From positions 16,355,345-16,419,344 of the forward strand of contig NC_135381.1 of the NCBI RefSeq assembly GCF_049243985.1: a stretch of 64,000 nucleotides of DNA. Reading direction: 5' to 3'. The notes beneath the pieces were generated by a model. It was not told the origin of the DNA. It searched no databases and saw nothing but the letters and a program-made list of their open reading frames with translations. The stretch comes from Paroedura picta. Lineage: Eukaryota > Chordata > Lepidosauria > Squamata > Gekkonidae. A program made the translations under genes and the position numbers. Of this stretch, positions 40,396-55,600 are shown in pieces (positions within the stretch are counted from its first letter, which is position 1; each line of letters begins with the position of its first letter).

Positions 40396-40572
40396 AATGG
40401 GTAGCCATGTTGGTCTGAAGTAGCACAATAAAATCAGAGTCCAGTAGCACCTTTAAGACCAACAAAGATTTATTCAGTGCATGAGCAAGCACAGTCTGAG
40501 GAAGAGTGCTGGCACTCGAAAGCTCACGCCTTGGATAAATCTTTGTTGGTCTTAAAGGTGCTACTGGACTTT
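40396..40572. mobile_element. Palindromic foldback element
   Basis: The left arm 'gtagccatgttggtctgaag' through 'tttaagaccaacaaagattt' pairs with the right arm 'aaatctttgttggtcttaaa' and 'ggtgctactggacttta'. The outermost right end is missing. Same family as 33544 and 41813. Confidence 0.78.
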
Positions 40573-41171
40573 AATTTGCTACTATGTTTAAATCAAGGTG
40601 CTGGAATTTCCAAAGCATTTCATTACCTGTAAAGCAAACTCTGAGCTGGGAAATCCTTGGTGATTTGGTAGGGGGTCCTGGAGACGATGGGGTCCAATGC
40701 CATCTTCCAAAACAAACATTTTCTCTAAGAGCACTGATCTCTGTAATATGGTACAATTCTGATTGTGGAAAATCTACTTTGAGGTCCCCCACTGAGCACC
40801 CTAGGAGGTTGAAAGTAGCTGTTCCAATGCAAAGGAATTTCAGAAACAGACTAGAATGGGAGATTGCTGAATTACAAATTCTTACAACACTTAGGACAAT
40901 GGAACCCCAAGGTTTAACAGAGATATCAGGTTATTTTCTCATTACACATGGTAAACAACTTAGTTCTTGCTTAGAATTAAACATTGTTAGTTTTAAAGGT
41001 CCCAATGGACTCAACACTTCATTCTCACATCTGTTTAACTATTTTATTATTTCAGTGCTAATTTACTGCTATTCAAAGGTCTTACCAACATCTTAGCTAT
41101 ACTGCATATTGACTCTAATTAGTCCTTGGAAACCAACCTCCCTACCCTCTGTGTACCTATATATAATGGTT

Positions 41172-41322
41172 GAGGAAGTCTTGTTTCCATGTATCTGAAG
41201 AAATGATCAAATACAGGAAAGCTTATACCCAGAATTAAATTTTGTTGGTCTTAAAGGTGCCACCAGACTCAAATTTTGTTCTGTTGCTTCAGACCAGTAC
41301 AGCTACCCACCTGAATCTAGGA
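41172..41322 (+). repeat. Foldback family, single-arm copy
   Basis: 'ttttgttggtcttaaaggtg', 'cttcagaccagtacagctac' and 'ccacctgaatcta' form the right arm of the family at 41813. The left arm is degraded or absent. Confidence 0.65.
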
Positions 41323-41569
41323 TCAAATTGTTCTCTAAATGGGGTTTCACTTATTCCTTACTCTAGATTGTTTACATTGTAAAAAATCAGGTTGAGCTCT
41401 GTGAAGGCAGGCTAAAAATGTAATTTACAAAAGTACTCCACAGAACACACTTCCTCAAATACAATATCATGGAATGGAAGTAATCAGTTCAAACTTATGG
41501 GTAGAATCTGAGAGTAAATTAAATGCAGCATAATAAAACTCTCAAGTGAATATAAAAAAATCCAAATTA

Positions 41570-41755
41570 CTCCCCCCCAGGCTGTATGGAAAGGGCAGTA
41601 TAAAAATATAACATAATTAAAAAATATTTATCTCTGGAACCTATTAACCATTTTAATTATGCTTTTAATTTACTTTCATACTCAACCTATAAGTTTGAAC
41701 TGAGCCCTCGGGGAGGGTGGTATATAAATATAATAAATAAATAAATACTTCCATT
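41570..41755. repeat. Short LINE-like 3' ends and (AAAT) tract
   Basis: 'tgtatggaaagggcagtata' and 'gagccctcggggagggtggt' followed by 'ataaataaataaat' resemble LINE 3' ends with simple tails. They are short and diverged. Confidence 0.4.
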
Positions 41756-41812
41756 CCATGACATTGTATCAGAGGAAGTGTGCACACAAAAGCCGAACAA
41801 AACTTTGATGAA

Positions 41813-42026
41813 AGTGGGTAGCCGTGTTGGTGTGAAGCAGCACAATAAAACAAAATCAGAGTCCGGTGGAACCTTTTAAGACCAACAAAGATTTACTCAA
41901 GGCGTGAGCTTCTGAGGAAAAGTGTTTGCATTCGAAAACTCACGCCTTGAATAAATCTTTGTTGGTCTTAAAGGTGGCCACGGAGTCCTAAATTTGCTCT
42001 ACGGCATCAGACCAACCTGGCTTCCC
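41813..42026. mobile_element. Palindromic foldback element
   Basis: The left arm 'gtgggtagccgtgttggtgt' to 'tttactcaaggcgtgagctt' pairs with the right arm 'ctcacgccttgaataaatct' to 'cagaccaacctggcttccca'. The centre is 'ctgaggaaaagtgtttgcat'. It ends about 80 bp before the CpG-rich DYNLL1 upstream region. Confidence 0.75.
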
Positions 42027-42079
42027 AACTGAAAAATACTAGGCACTTGCCCAGGAGCACTGACATTTAAACGGACACA

Positions 42080-42700
42080 AACCGCCTCCTGGGCGGGAAA
42101 AAATATGTCCTGCGCATGTCAGGAGGCACTCGTCGCTTTGCCGCTGCGTGGACGTCTGCCACCCGAGCCGGAAGCGTTTCAGGACTCAGCCTTCCACCCA
42201 GGCCCTCGGGAAGTCTCCCGCCCAGCCCCTTCCAACCATAGCAACGGACGCCGTTGCGGTGCATGCTGGACTGCAACAAAATGCAACAATAAAACTCTAC
42301 GGGACGGGGAGAGAGAGCAGCCAATAGGCTGCAAGGAGTATTGTTGTCGTAGCCAATGACTGTTGCCGGGGAAGGGGGTGGGCGTGGCGGCGGCAGCGGA
42401 GGCGGGAGGGCGTGGCCCCGCTGGCAGAGCTAGTCGCGGGCGAGGGAGTGTAGGGCGGCTGAGCGCGCGCGCCTCCTCAGTTCGTTACGCGACGGGGCAG
42501 CTGGAGGAACGCGGAGTTGCCAACCTGCCCGTCCGCTCCACCAACATCCCTTCCCGCGGTCCTCGGAAGCAGCCCAGCAGCACACGGTGAGAGAAGGGGA
42601 TGCGGGCGGACCCCGTGGCAGCGCCAGGAGACGGCGGCTCCTCCTCAGCCTGAGGGTTCCGCGCCTCGTGAGGTTACGCAGCTGGGGGGGGGGGGGAGAG
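42080..42700 (+). promoter_or_regulatory. DYNLL1 CpG-rich promoter
   Basis: A CpG-rich stretch starts at about 42100. It contains 'gattggc'-type CCAAT sequence in reverse ('agccaatagg', 42318-42327; 'agccaatgac', 42351-42360) and GC boxes ('gggggtgggcgtgg', 42374-42387). No TATA box was seen. It precedes the untranslated exon 1. Confidence 0.6.
42430..42586 (+). other. DYNLL1: DYNLL1 untranslated first exon (5' edge estimated)
   Basis: A donor 'cacacg|gtgaga' (GT at 42587) ends a G/C-rich stretch with no ATG-led frame continuing into the gene. The known gene has a non-coding first exon joined to an exon with the ATG a few bases in. Here that exon begins at 44894, six bases before the ATG. 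The left border is a guess. Confidence 0.5.
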
Positions 42701-42847
42701 AGGTTGCTTTTAATGCTGTGCTAAACGCTACACTTCACGCCTTGGGGAGAGAGAAATCTCTCCGAGGGCAAGTAGGCAAGCAACTTTAAGACGTTTGCAA
42801 AAACGGCATTGCGTTACACGCTGTCCAGTTTCAGGAATAGTCAACCG

Positions 42848-42984
42848 CAGGGCTTAGTCAAACTGCGGCCGTCCAGATGTCCGTGGACTACAATCCCCAT
42901 GAGCCCCTGTCAGCGAGTGCTGGCAGGGGCTCATGGGAATTGTAGTCCATGGACATCTGGACGGCCGCAGTTTGACTACCCCTG
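42848..42984. mobile_element. hAT-type foldback MITE
   Basis: 'cagggcttagtcaaactgcg' to 'gtttgactacccctg', with long paired arms. A second partial end, 'caggaatagtcaacc' (42834-42848), lies just before it, as though the terminal repeat was duplicated. No clear 8-base duplication was found. It lies in DYNLL1 intron 1. Confidence 0.75.
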
Positions 42985-43297
42985 GGTTAGGCTTTCTGCA
43001 AGCATGAGGTGCGCCTGAGGGGCAGTGGGAGGCCGCAATCATGAGAGAAGGGGCAACTGCCTTCTCCGGGTGTGCCTTGGGGAGGAGGGGGTGTTCTTGG
43101 AGGACCTTAAAGTGGCAGCGCATCAAGGAAGGGGCGGAGGGGCCTCGGACTGACTCCGGTCCTTGGTCTGCCTCCCTCACAATTGCAGTCTGACTAGCAG
43201 CAACGGCTCTCCCAGGGTTTGGCCGCAGGACGGGCTTGCTTGCTTGCTTGCTGTCTGGAGTCCTTTTAATAGAAGGTATCCGGGTCTGCCTCTAGAG

Positions 43298-43587
43298 CAG
43301 CCTTTCTCAACTTTTTTACCACTGAGAACCCCCTGAAACATTCTCTGAGTGTGGAGGAACTCCAGAAGTGGCGTGATTGTGCAGAATTTGGTTGGGAAGC
43401 ATTGCTGTGGATTTGCCCACCCCGGGGCCCATCGTTGGCCATTTGGGGGGAGGCAGGTTGACGTGACCATACATGGTCATATCACCCGGTAAATATTTAA
43501 CACATTTAATATATATATTAATGCCAACCCCTTCCTGGGCTGCTAAGGAACCTGAAGGTTTCATGAAACCCTGGTTGAAAAAGGCTG
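43298..43587. mobile_element. hAT-type non-autonomous element with perfect 8-bp duplication
   Basis: Starts 'cagcctttctcaacttttt' and ends 'ggttgaaaaaggctg', which are inverted ends. The flanks ctctagag (43290-43297 and 43588-43595) are identical. The 290-base interior is non-coding. It lies in DYNLL1 intron 1. Confidence 0.85.
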
Positions 43588-44893
43588 CTCTAGAGTATTC
43601 TGCATGTAAATGTTACTAAGGCGTGGGCAGTAGCATTCTTGTTATTACTCGTCTACTAATTATGCTAGACCCTGCACGACTACGGAGATGGTATTTCTTT
43701 GGCATTGTTTGTAAACTAGGTGGAGGTAAAAGATGATGGCGACATATTGGGTCTAAAATGCTGATAAGGGGAAGGTGGTGCATGAGATGTGCTAATTGCT
43801 GTCAGTCAAGTTTCAAAGCACTCTGCATCTTACAGTGATCTGAAACTTGTTTTGTACAGCATGGATAATTGCATCATTTAATGCTTTAGCCAGTGTAAAG
43901 ATGGGATAAAATCTCTTTAATATAGTAATAAAAAAAGGAAATGTGCTGATTCATGTCCAGATTTTTTTAAAGTTCATCAGTGTAGTTCACAAACTTAAGG
44001 TGCAAAAAGAACAGGAGAGGTGAATATAATGCTGGATGACTGAGTTTGGGGGACATGTCTAGGAAGAAATTACCTGTAATCCGAACTTTCTGCCCAAATG
44101 TAATGGAAGGCAAATAGAAATAGGGGTTGTGTGCAAGAGTGAAGCTTTTTGAAGTAGCGTGAGAAAGGTAATTAATGAATGTATAATATTGTGGGTCTCC
44201 CATGTGATTGTAGGAGGTAGTAGTTATGTAGTAGTTATGGTGCTATCAGCTGCACTGATTTAAGCATTAATGTTTGGAATGGTTCTGACAAGTGGAACAG
44301 AAGCAGTTGTCAGGAGTTAGAAGTGGTAGGTTGCTGAGTTATGCTTCCTTCTGCTGTGCATATTTCATGCAAACTTAATTTTAGTACGAAACTTCCTTGG
44401 GTACACTTTTTAAAAAATTGTATTTATAGTGCTCCTTGGAGAGACTCAAAGCAGATTACACAGTGCAAATTATTAAGTCAATGCATTAAGGCATCTGATG
44501 AGCACAGGGTAGGTTGATAAAATCAGTTGATAAAATCAGTATGAAGAGACTTTCAATAAGCAATGTAATAGGACTAGGAATCTGAGTATAGCATACATTC
44601 AGATTTGCATGTCGTACTGTGGTACAAGTATCCAGAATGTTGTTTTATTGGGCCAAGAGAGATTCTAAGTGCTTTCCAGTATGGAAGGAAAATAAGCTTT
44701 CTGAGCCCTTTAAAAATCTATAAGCAGTTTTTACAAAATATTTTACAGAATGTTACGAACTACAATAACTAGAACAAATTTTGGTATGTAAGGTATTTAC
44801 TCTCTAAAGAAATAGATGTGTTTTTGAAATTGAAGTTAAAAATGGCTATCAGATGAGATAGCAATACTATTTCTCGTTGTCTATTCTTTGTAG

Positions 44894-46968
<2,075 letters not shown>

Positions 46969-47194
46969 AACATGGGATCGTTCCACCCAAACATGTGTTT
47001 GATTACAAGACTGCACACGAATTCCAAATAGACTGAAGTCTTCAGCCTTCCCCAGGGAACACACCTTGATCTTCAAGCCTTTTGTTGTTTTACTGGACAG
47101 GTATCCCTCTGTACCAGTTTGTGTTTTTGTTGTGGCCATAAAAAATAACAAAAAAAATCTTGTATGTATTTTCTTTTTTTGAAGTTCCTTTTCT

Positions 47195-47200
47195 AATAAA
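47195..47200 (+). terminator. DYNLL1 poly(A) signal
   Basis: AATAAA 227 bases after the DYNLL1 stop, the first canonical signal on the strand. Confidence 0.6.
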
Positions 47201-47437
47201 AAGATTGGACATGTACTCAGCCTTTTAGAATTCAGAGCCCATCTCACGTTTCCAATAGCTTATTGTACCCTCCAGATTAACAGCTTCAGCTTTATTGAGC
47301 TTGATTTTTATTCTGAAGCTTAATAAGATCAATGTCACATGCTTGCTGCTGAGCTCTTGCTTTTATCAAATACTGGAAATTCACAGGGTGGCCAGGTGTC
47401 ATTATTCTACAACATTTCATTTTACGGAGGTATAAAA

Positions 47438-47512
47438 CATGGATGGCCAAACTGTGGCTCATGGGAATTGTAGTCCATGGACATCTGGAGAACCACAGTT
47501 TGGCCATCCCTG
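47438..47512. mobile_element. hAT-type foldback MITE, shortened
   Basis: 'catggatggccaaactgtgg' to 'ccacagtttggccatccctg', only 75 bases long. Most of the left arm is missing. The flanks gtataaaa (47430-47437) and gtataaat (47513-47520) match at seven of eight bases. Confidence 0.72.
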
Positions 47513-47524
47513 GTATAAATACTA

Positions 47525-48530
47525 ATCTTAAAAATTAGACAAGGTATAGACAGTAAACAGTTTGTGCACACATCTGTTCAGAGGTGTAGGGTTTGCTGTA
47601 GGTTGAACATCTTTGGGCTTGGCCTGCTGGTTGGCTAAACTCTTAATAGCATTTCAATGGCATCAGAACAAGAGTTGGAATTATATACAGTCCTGACTCT
47701 TCTCCATTCCTGCTCCGTTCAACAGCTGAAGTATCAGCTTCTCACCGAAGGAATCTCCCCTCTTGAGCAACCCAAGATGACTTGTGTCTGCTAGTATGTT
47801 GTTTGCCAGCCTTGGTGCCTAGATCAGCCACTGATTTTCCAAGCTAACTGCAAGAATGTGTTTTTAAAGTGCCATCTAGTAAAACCATATGATTTATCCT
47901 GCAGGTCAGAGGAATTATTAGGTGATATTCCTCTCCCTCCCCAGAATTTGGATGCCAGGATCCTGGCAACATGCTTTTAGCTGGTGGTCCAGTTTTGCAA
48001 GCAGTTGATACCTGAATTCCATCTGTACTAGGTTTTTAGGTGGACATCCGATCTGTAACCACGTTGACTTGAAAGTAAATTTTACTGGCTCAATTGGGAC
48101 TTGCAAGTATGACGACTGAGGACTATATAGCCCTGATAAATGTGTTCTACTGCTGTTTCCCAGCATGTGTACAGTACTGTACTGCCTTCATAGATTGACA
48201 AAAAATCCTTTTCAGACTCCACTGTACAGCAACTGCATAATAAATACAGAAGTTGTCTGGATTTATATCTTCCTGACTTCCATTCCCCCAGTGTTTTTAG
48301 CCTCTAAAAGTTTTGTGTTTGGGACTGAAGGACCAGTACAGAGTAACAACATGGGTTGAGATGCTACAGTTGGGCCTGTATGAGGGAATTGCACCCTTTT
48401 TGTACATATTGTTACCCCAGGGACAAACTTTCCTGCAATTGGAATGGTGGGCTGGGGTTTTGAAAGCCTTCCCTTGAGAGACTGCGGGATCCAACCTAAC
48501 CTATTTCATGGATTTGTCAGCAACTGTACA
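47525..48530. other. Intergenic DNA between DYNLL1 and COQ5
   Basis: No exon, RNA gene or clear repeat was recognised. The COQ5 3' UTR may reach into the region right of 48846. Confidence 0.35.
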
Positions 48531-48535
48531 ATTTA

Positions 48536-48605
48536 GTTATTTATTTATATTTTTATACCGCCCTTCCCTACAGCTCTGGGCGGTTCATATAAAACATTTT
48601 AGAAC
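48536..48605 (-). repeat. LINE-like 3' end fragment
   Basis: 'ttatttatatttttataccg' and 'ccctacagctctgggcggtt' follow the short LINE 3' end pattern also seen at 56870-56945. Confidence 0.5.
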
Positions 48606-48845
48606 GTTTACATAGAATGCCTGTATTTGATACTGCATTAAGGTAGCATTGTCTCTACTATATTAATCTGATGCAAAATGCATGTTTTAAGGGCTCTGAG
48701 GCAGTATCTTTCTAGGTTCAATTGGAATGGCTACTTCCAGTGTTAACCACTATGTACTAATGGCCCCGGATTGCACAAATATCTTTCATTTTGATTGCTG
48801 AGTCATATAAAAGACACCCGGCTTCTGGAAATTAAATATTTCAGT

Positions 48846-48851
48846 TTTATT
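48846..48851 (-). terminator. Possible COQ5 poly(A) signal
   Basis: TTTATT on plus (AATAAA on minus), about 850 bases after the COQ5 stop. It is a candidate only. Confidence 0.35.
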
Positions 48852-49698
48852 TCAATGTTTGTTCTTTGGAAGATTTCACAGGCATTACAAAAAGCCCTTC
48901 TGTCTCATGTGAAGTGGTTGTATAGCAGTTATGTATCTAGGTTACCATAATGATTCCTGTGTTACACTGAAAAGCTTGACTTAAATTGCATATCTGCTAT
49001 TGCATAATTCAGGTTTTGCTCATTCTGGACAAAGGGTTGAAGCCCAGCTGTAAACCACAAGAATTCTTGTTCAGTCAACATTACCTGTCCACTGACTTTC
49101 CTGAGGTTCTAAGGAAGAATTATGTACCCAATTCACTGTCTTCTGTATTCCTATAAAACACAAGAGCCATAGCCTTCTCTTCACTACGTCCCACTCCATG
49201 TTCCAAATACATCTGGAATCTCTTGGTTCTCCAATGAACAGGGGCAACTTTCTGTGGAGTAGCAAGCAAGAGATATAAGTGTCTTTCTTTCCTCCGCAGA
49301 GTCAGATGAGGAACCCGTTGGCACACTACAAAGTCAAATCTAGACTTCTCACCTAAACACTAGTTTTATCTCATTTCCTACCTAGTATGCCAAAGATAGT
49401 TTTGCATAATGAAGAACCAACAAATGAGGGCTTGAAATATTTCGGTGCTATAAATGGGTTTTAAAAAGGTATTAAAAACTTAAGCTCCTGGTTCAAGTAG
49501 GTAACACAAGTTGTGTCATTACTGGACAGGATGAAAAGATGCCCTAAACACAGCTGAGTTTTTTCTTCAAAAAAATGCATCCTGCCAAAAAACCAACTCA
49601 GACTTTAAATATTGATTCTTCAGGGATTAATGTCTTTCTGAATTCAAACTCCTTTGATGGCATTTGTATTTTCTGTCAGGAAATGCTTTTCCTAAAGG

Positions 49699-52600
49699 TC
49701 ACAGCTTGAAGCCAGAGTGAATGGCCACGATGCCTGAATTCAGATTTCGATATTCCACCTTCAGGAAACCTACATCTTCCATCAGCTCCTTCAGTTCCTC
49801 CTGAAATGCAGCAGTGGATTTTTAAGTCATCGCATATGAATTCCTGACTCTATTATCTGGGAGGCAATAAAGTATTTTCTTACCTGGGTTAGAAAACACC
49901 TGATGCTTTCTACAAGATACTGGTAGGATTTCCAGTCACCAGCAATGACCTCACCCAGCACAGGGATAACTTGGAAGCTATACAGATCATAGAGACTGCG
50001 AAAGTAAATGTAGGTTAATGTAAATCTAATCTGTTCCCTACATGAGTCTGTGATGCTTATAATTTCAAAGTATTTGAGCATCTTAACCAAACACCAGTGC
50101 ATCAAATTCAAGTTGCAAGGCAAGCAGATGTACAATTTATGGTGAAGGTTGTCTTGTTCTACTTTCAAGAAGGGCTGCAAGAAGTAACTCTCCTTTCAAT
50201 ACATAGATATATCAGGGCACTTTCTCCCTTCTCAAAAATTTACTTAACCTGTTGTACTGGGTAGAAATATACCTACTGTCCATAAAAGAACACAAGGACA
50301 ATTTAATCATTCTGGCCCGCTGACTGCTAAATAAACACATTCTAGAAGATGCTCCAAGTGGCTGCCTTTAGTATACTGTGGTCCCAGGGTAAAAGAACTC
50401 TTTCCCTTCCCCAATCCTCCCAATTTCATAAAACAGGCTGACATGACATGCTTTGGAATGCATGTTTTTTTTACTTAGAATGAAAGTAGGGCCTGACAGT
50501 CCTAACAAGGAATGTTCTGAAAGTTCCCTTAAACATCCTGCCTACTAAAGGAACACAATTACTAGTAGGTTTGGGTTTTTTGGACGGGATGGTGAACAAT
50601 CTGTTCCAAGAGACTAGCTTCCTACAACTACTTTCATGGGAGAAAGCACCATTAATTGGGCCTGAGTAGGATTCTGGGCAGACCTACTTAGGTCAGTCCT
50701 TTAAATCAGATTTTTTAAAAGTGTGTACTTTGAATGGTTTAGGGTCCACATTATACTGGCCTACCAGAATTCAAGTAAGCAGTTTCATTTGATGGGGGGT
50801 ACCATTTCTGTGTTTTAAGTAAAGCTAGCCATTAAGTGAATTCCATAAAGCTAAATCACAAGTCACAGCCTTGTAAACACCTGATAATACAATGCCGCCT
50901 GAGGGAAGATTCTGTGGAAATGCCATTAGACATCTGGTCTTACCAGGAGTCTATCCTGAGATAGCACTGCCTTTATATATCAGGACTCAGAATACCCTGA
51001 AGAAACAGTGTAGAAAAAGAAATTCTCCATAACTGCTGGAACCTATATATTTCATGGCTTTTTTGATATTATTTATTTATTTGCTATTTTTTGCTTCCCC
51101 CAACCTATTTAGGCAGTATTTGCTCTTTTTAGTCAGGTAAGGTGGGGAGTCCCCACTTGGAGAAATTCAGATCCTGCTTCCAGTCCCAAGGGGAATGCAA
51201 TACTTGATTCTAAGTTGTTTCTTCATTTTTAATATGCCTGTTCTGTTTCATTTTTTAACTTTTCTGCACCTTTGGGCAGGGCAAGTCAGAAATCACATTC
51301 AGTAAATGAATGGAAACACGTTTTTGTAAGACTTCCACAATGTTTTACTCTGTTGGGCAAACACACTTTGCTCAAGGTGGATAGCTGTATTAAGTCTGCA
51401 GTTGTCGAGTGAACAACAAGTCCAGTACCACCTTAAAGACCTATGAAAATTTTCAGGTATAGGCTTTTGTGAGTCAGAGCAGTATTCAATAAAGTGAGCT
51501 TTGACTCAAGGAAGCTTACACCTTGGAAAGGTGTTATTAGATTAATATTATTTGTTCAAGGTAATAAAAGAAGAAACATAATCAAACCTGGAAACCAGGG
51601 AATTGTTGACATGGCTAAATTCCAGACATAAAAATCGCCCTCCTGGTTTCAAGACACGATAGGCCTCCTGTAATGCCTACAAGAAAACAGACAGGAGGTT
51701 AGTTCTAACTGGGTCTTAACTGGGATTTGATGAAGACTACCTCTCCCCCAGGGAGCATTTAGAAATTTAGGCCTCCTCTTGCACAAGCATCCAACAAACC
51801 AGTGGAGGAAATGGTGTGGTGTTTGCGTGTGTGTTTGGGGAGTGGGTGGGCATTAATAATGCTCATTCACTCTGAAGATAAAATCCAGATTTCTCTTAAA
51901 TATCCTTATAGAATGGCACACAGGAAAAAGGAATCAAATCAAGCATTAACAAATTAGCTAATGGCATCAGGGCCTTACTAAATAATCTATAAAAGATCAG
52001 CATAATGCAGGGTCCTCTAATTTTTTGAGCCTGCATACGCATTTGGAATTCCAATACAAAATAGTGGGTGCAACCATAAAAATGGCTGCCATTTTTGTGG
52101 CTAGACAGAGCCAGCCACAAAATGTCAGAACATTTCAGACAGAAGCTTTGCTTCACAGGATGCATTTTAAAAGAACATCCTGTTTCAGAATGAAGATCCT
52201 TGTATTGTGTTGACAGCTGCTGCTAAAGGGATGTTTTTAGCAATCTGCACAGCGGGCCAGATTTCCAATGGCCAATTGCTGGGCAAAAGCTTTATCTGGT
52301 ACCTTCACTTTGTGAGCACCAGGAAAGGTGTCTGTGGGCACTATGTTAAGGATGCCAACGTATGCATATATCAAGAATATAATCTTTATTAATAAGATTA
52401 ATTATCTGCTGTGCAGTTTTTACATTGTTTTTTAAATAACTGAATTATCATTCCATGATGTGGCATAGCTGATGGGCTACAATCGTTCTCAACCATTCAT
52501 ACATGGCTACAAAACCTCACATGATTTCATTCTGAGCTCATAATATGAAGATTTGGGGGCACATTTTAATCTTTCTTCTATATCCTTGGGGTAGCTTTAA

Positions 52601-55600
52601 GAATCTCTAACTAGCGTATACCTGCTATCTTCACTGACTATAAGAAAAGACTACCAGTTTTTTAAAGCAATAGGGTTGATGGAAGCAAAATGCCTGGATA
52701 CTGGAGCATGCAGACTACCTTACAAGCAGAAGAAAACTTGGGTCAGTCTGTTTCCCAAATTGTACATCCACCTTCCTTCTTCATTTAATACAGCACCAGA
52801 TGTAATATAAACATAAATTAATAAAAATAAAATATATTACAGCCATTTAGCAAGAGAAGCCCTAGTAGCTAAATGGAATCTCCGAAATAAGAAACAATAT
52901 TCCATTTCATAGCACATAGTAGGAAAAACAACACTAGCATAAACTGCCAGGGACATCTGTCTGGTAACTGCTGGAAATGAAATACTGAACGAGATGTATG
53001 ATCCAGCAGAGCTCTTTTTGTTTCAACCGTTGGTGTCCGCACTCACCTGATCAATATGAGTTACATTCCGAATACCAAAGGCACTTGTATAAACGTCAAA
53101 ACTGTCATTGTTGAAGGGCAGTTCTTCTGCATTCCCAAGCACCCAGGACAATCCTTTGAAAGAATGTAGAAGGAATTGCTTAGTATCCTATTCCTAAGTA
53201 ATCTTAGAAAGGCCCTCCCATCAAAGATAGTCTTCTATGCATTGTCAGACACACTGGATCAATTATTGGTTATGGTGTATTCAACTGGATGGCATCCTTC
53301 ACTTGCTTCTTTATTCCAGCATGCCAAGAGTGCAATCTGATACTGCACTCATCTTGTGCTCACTGAGTCAATCAAAGCCTTCTTATTACAGGATCCTGAT
53401 GAAAAGGTCTTAAGGGCATGGCCTGAGGAAACCCCCCCCCCACACACACACACACACTTTTTTTTTTTTGTAGCATGATGTTGGAGAACTTGAAAACTTA
53501 CATACCATATTGTATCATCTTAAAAAGTTAAATGGCTTCTGCCATTTTGGAGTTTGCCATGAACCAATATAGCTACCTGCTTTTCAGGTCTTCCCTGAAA
53601 TCAATCACGAGACTCTGCACATGCCTGAAGGCAAGGTTCATGAATTAATCCAATCACTATGCCAGCCAATGACTGGCATCACTGTGACCCATTATGCACG
53701 GGGGTTTTAGCGCACATTCGGGGTGGAATGGCGGCGACTAAAATCACGGATAACGCACGGAGCCGGCTGCAACCGGCTGCAGCTTCGGTGCATGCCGCCG
53801 AAAAAGCCGCGTCAGTGAAACGCGGAAGAAAGCGCAGCTTCCGGGTGAGCGGGGCGCAACCAGAAGCGGCGCCCGGATCGGCGCGTGCATAATCGGTTAC
53901 TCTGGGTTTTGCCGCCGTCGCGCCCCGCCCCGTGTATAACCGGTATGCGTCGCGTCTTCCCCCTCCGCGTTTTCCATGTGACCCGAAATCGCCGTTTCGG
54001 CGGCCGTGCATAATGGGCCCGTGTGTAAACCAAAATACTTCAGCTTTATACCACCTTGAGCTTTGCTTGCACCTTGCAAAACTCTCCATAGAGATTGTGG
54101 TAATATTATGCCTGCCTGAGTGCTGCAGTTCTCCAAATCTACCCCTTGATATTACTATACGTAGTGAACTTTATTTCTGATTTAATTCTTTCAACATGTG
54201 TAGAGCACTGCATCACTTTGTCAGTAGATCTCTTTGCTGCAGTGAGGAGGGGGAATAAGATGAAATAACTTTCCTCTCCTGTTGCTGTGGCAGCTAATAT
54301 ATAGGAGCAAGTTGCCTGCTGGCACAAAAAGGGTGAATTTGCTGTATTCTCCTTCTTCACTGCAGCTGCAATTTCCCCAAGATATTCTGGCTTTTTAGAT
54401 GTCTTACAGGATGGCTGGAGGAAAGAGAAGGAAGGGTAAGGTCTATCTCCACAGGTGCTTGGAGCTCATTTCATAGGATCCACTTACGGTACATCGTAAT
54501 TATGTGCACAGGTGGCCTGCCATTTTTCAAATCCCATTGCAGAAGTCAGTCCATTACCTTCAGAATAGCCAAGGTGTTGTGATTTCTGCTTTCCAACTTT
54601 CAGCATCTCATTGTTAATGTCACAGACCACCACACGGGAACCCCCCAGTGATTTATCCTCCTCTTCCTGGTAAAGTTTGGTAATTTCTTGCCATGATAAA
54701 TTCTGATGTGTCCTCAGCTTCTGTCGGATCTGATGCTCCCGCTGGGAACGGACATAATTGATAAATCGAAAGGCGATATCACCTGCATTTATTGTGAAAG
54801 GAAGATGCACAATGTAGGATCTCCCCTGAAATTAAATGTTCAAGCATTTAAGGACACAGAATTGAAAGCTTGTTCACTTACCATAAATTTTGCTTCTTGG
54901 TGATCCTAAGGTGGGACAATCTTCACTTATGGAAGAGTTATTCTCATTACAGAAGACTGTCCCAACCTGGACCACCAAAGAAGCACATATCTAGCTAATT
55001 ATGTGTTGTGTTTGTTCATTTACTCATTTATTCATCCTAATTTAAACCCAGTCCTATTCTAAAGAAAACAAATACATAATTCAAAAACTACGGATTGTTC
55101 ATAATGTTGCAATTTGGTTTGAACAAATCATCTTCAGACAATATTGTGGCCGTAGCACTGAATGTCAGTGAATTTTCAGTCTTGGTTCATGGCTATGGTA
55201 TTAATCTTCCTCCCTGAAGTCATAAGAAATATTAGATTACGAAATTCCATGGCTATCCCAATTCCTCAGGCTGTAGATTCTACAAATGGAGTGTGTGTTC
55301 TTTACACTCTTCATTTAATCTACAAACTATTTAATCTAATCTTAACATAGTTGGTTTGCAATTGTGATTGCCTCTATAATCTGTTCTTTCATATACCATC
55401 AGATAAACCACTCAATGTAATTAAAAATGTCTTAGCCTAACAAACACAAGGGAATTCAGGATTTTCTAATAAATTCTTTTAAGCTTAATCTGTACAGCAT
55501 GGTTTTTGTAGGTTTTCTGGGCTGTGTGGCCATGTTCTGGTAGGTTAAGTCCCTGATATCTTACCCATAACTATGGCTGGCACCTTCAAAGGCAGGTAAT

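Noticed and set aside
53659-54089. Several overlapping frames on both strands in COQ5 intron 3
   Set aside because: They come from the stop-poor CpG-rich MITE.
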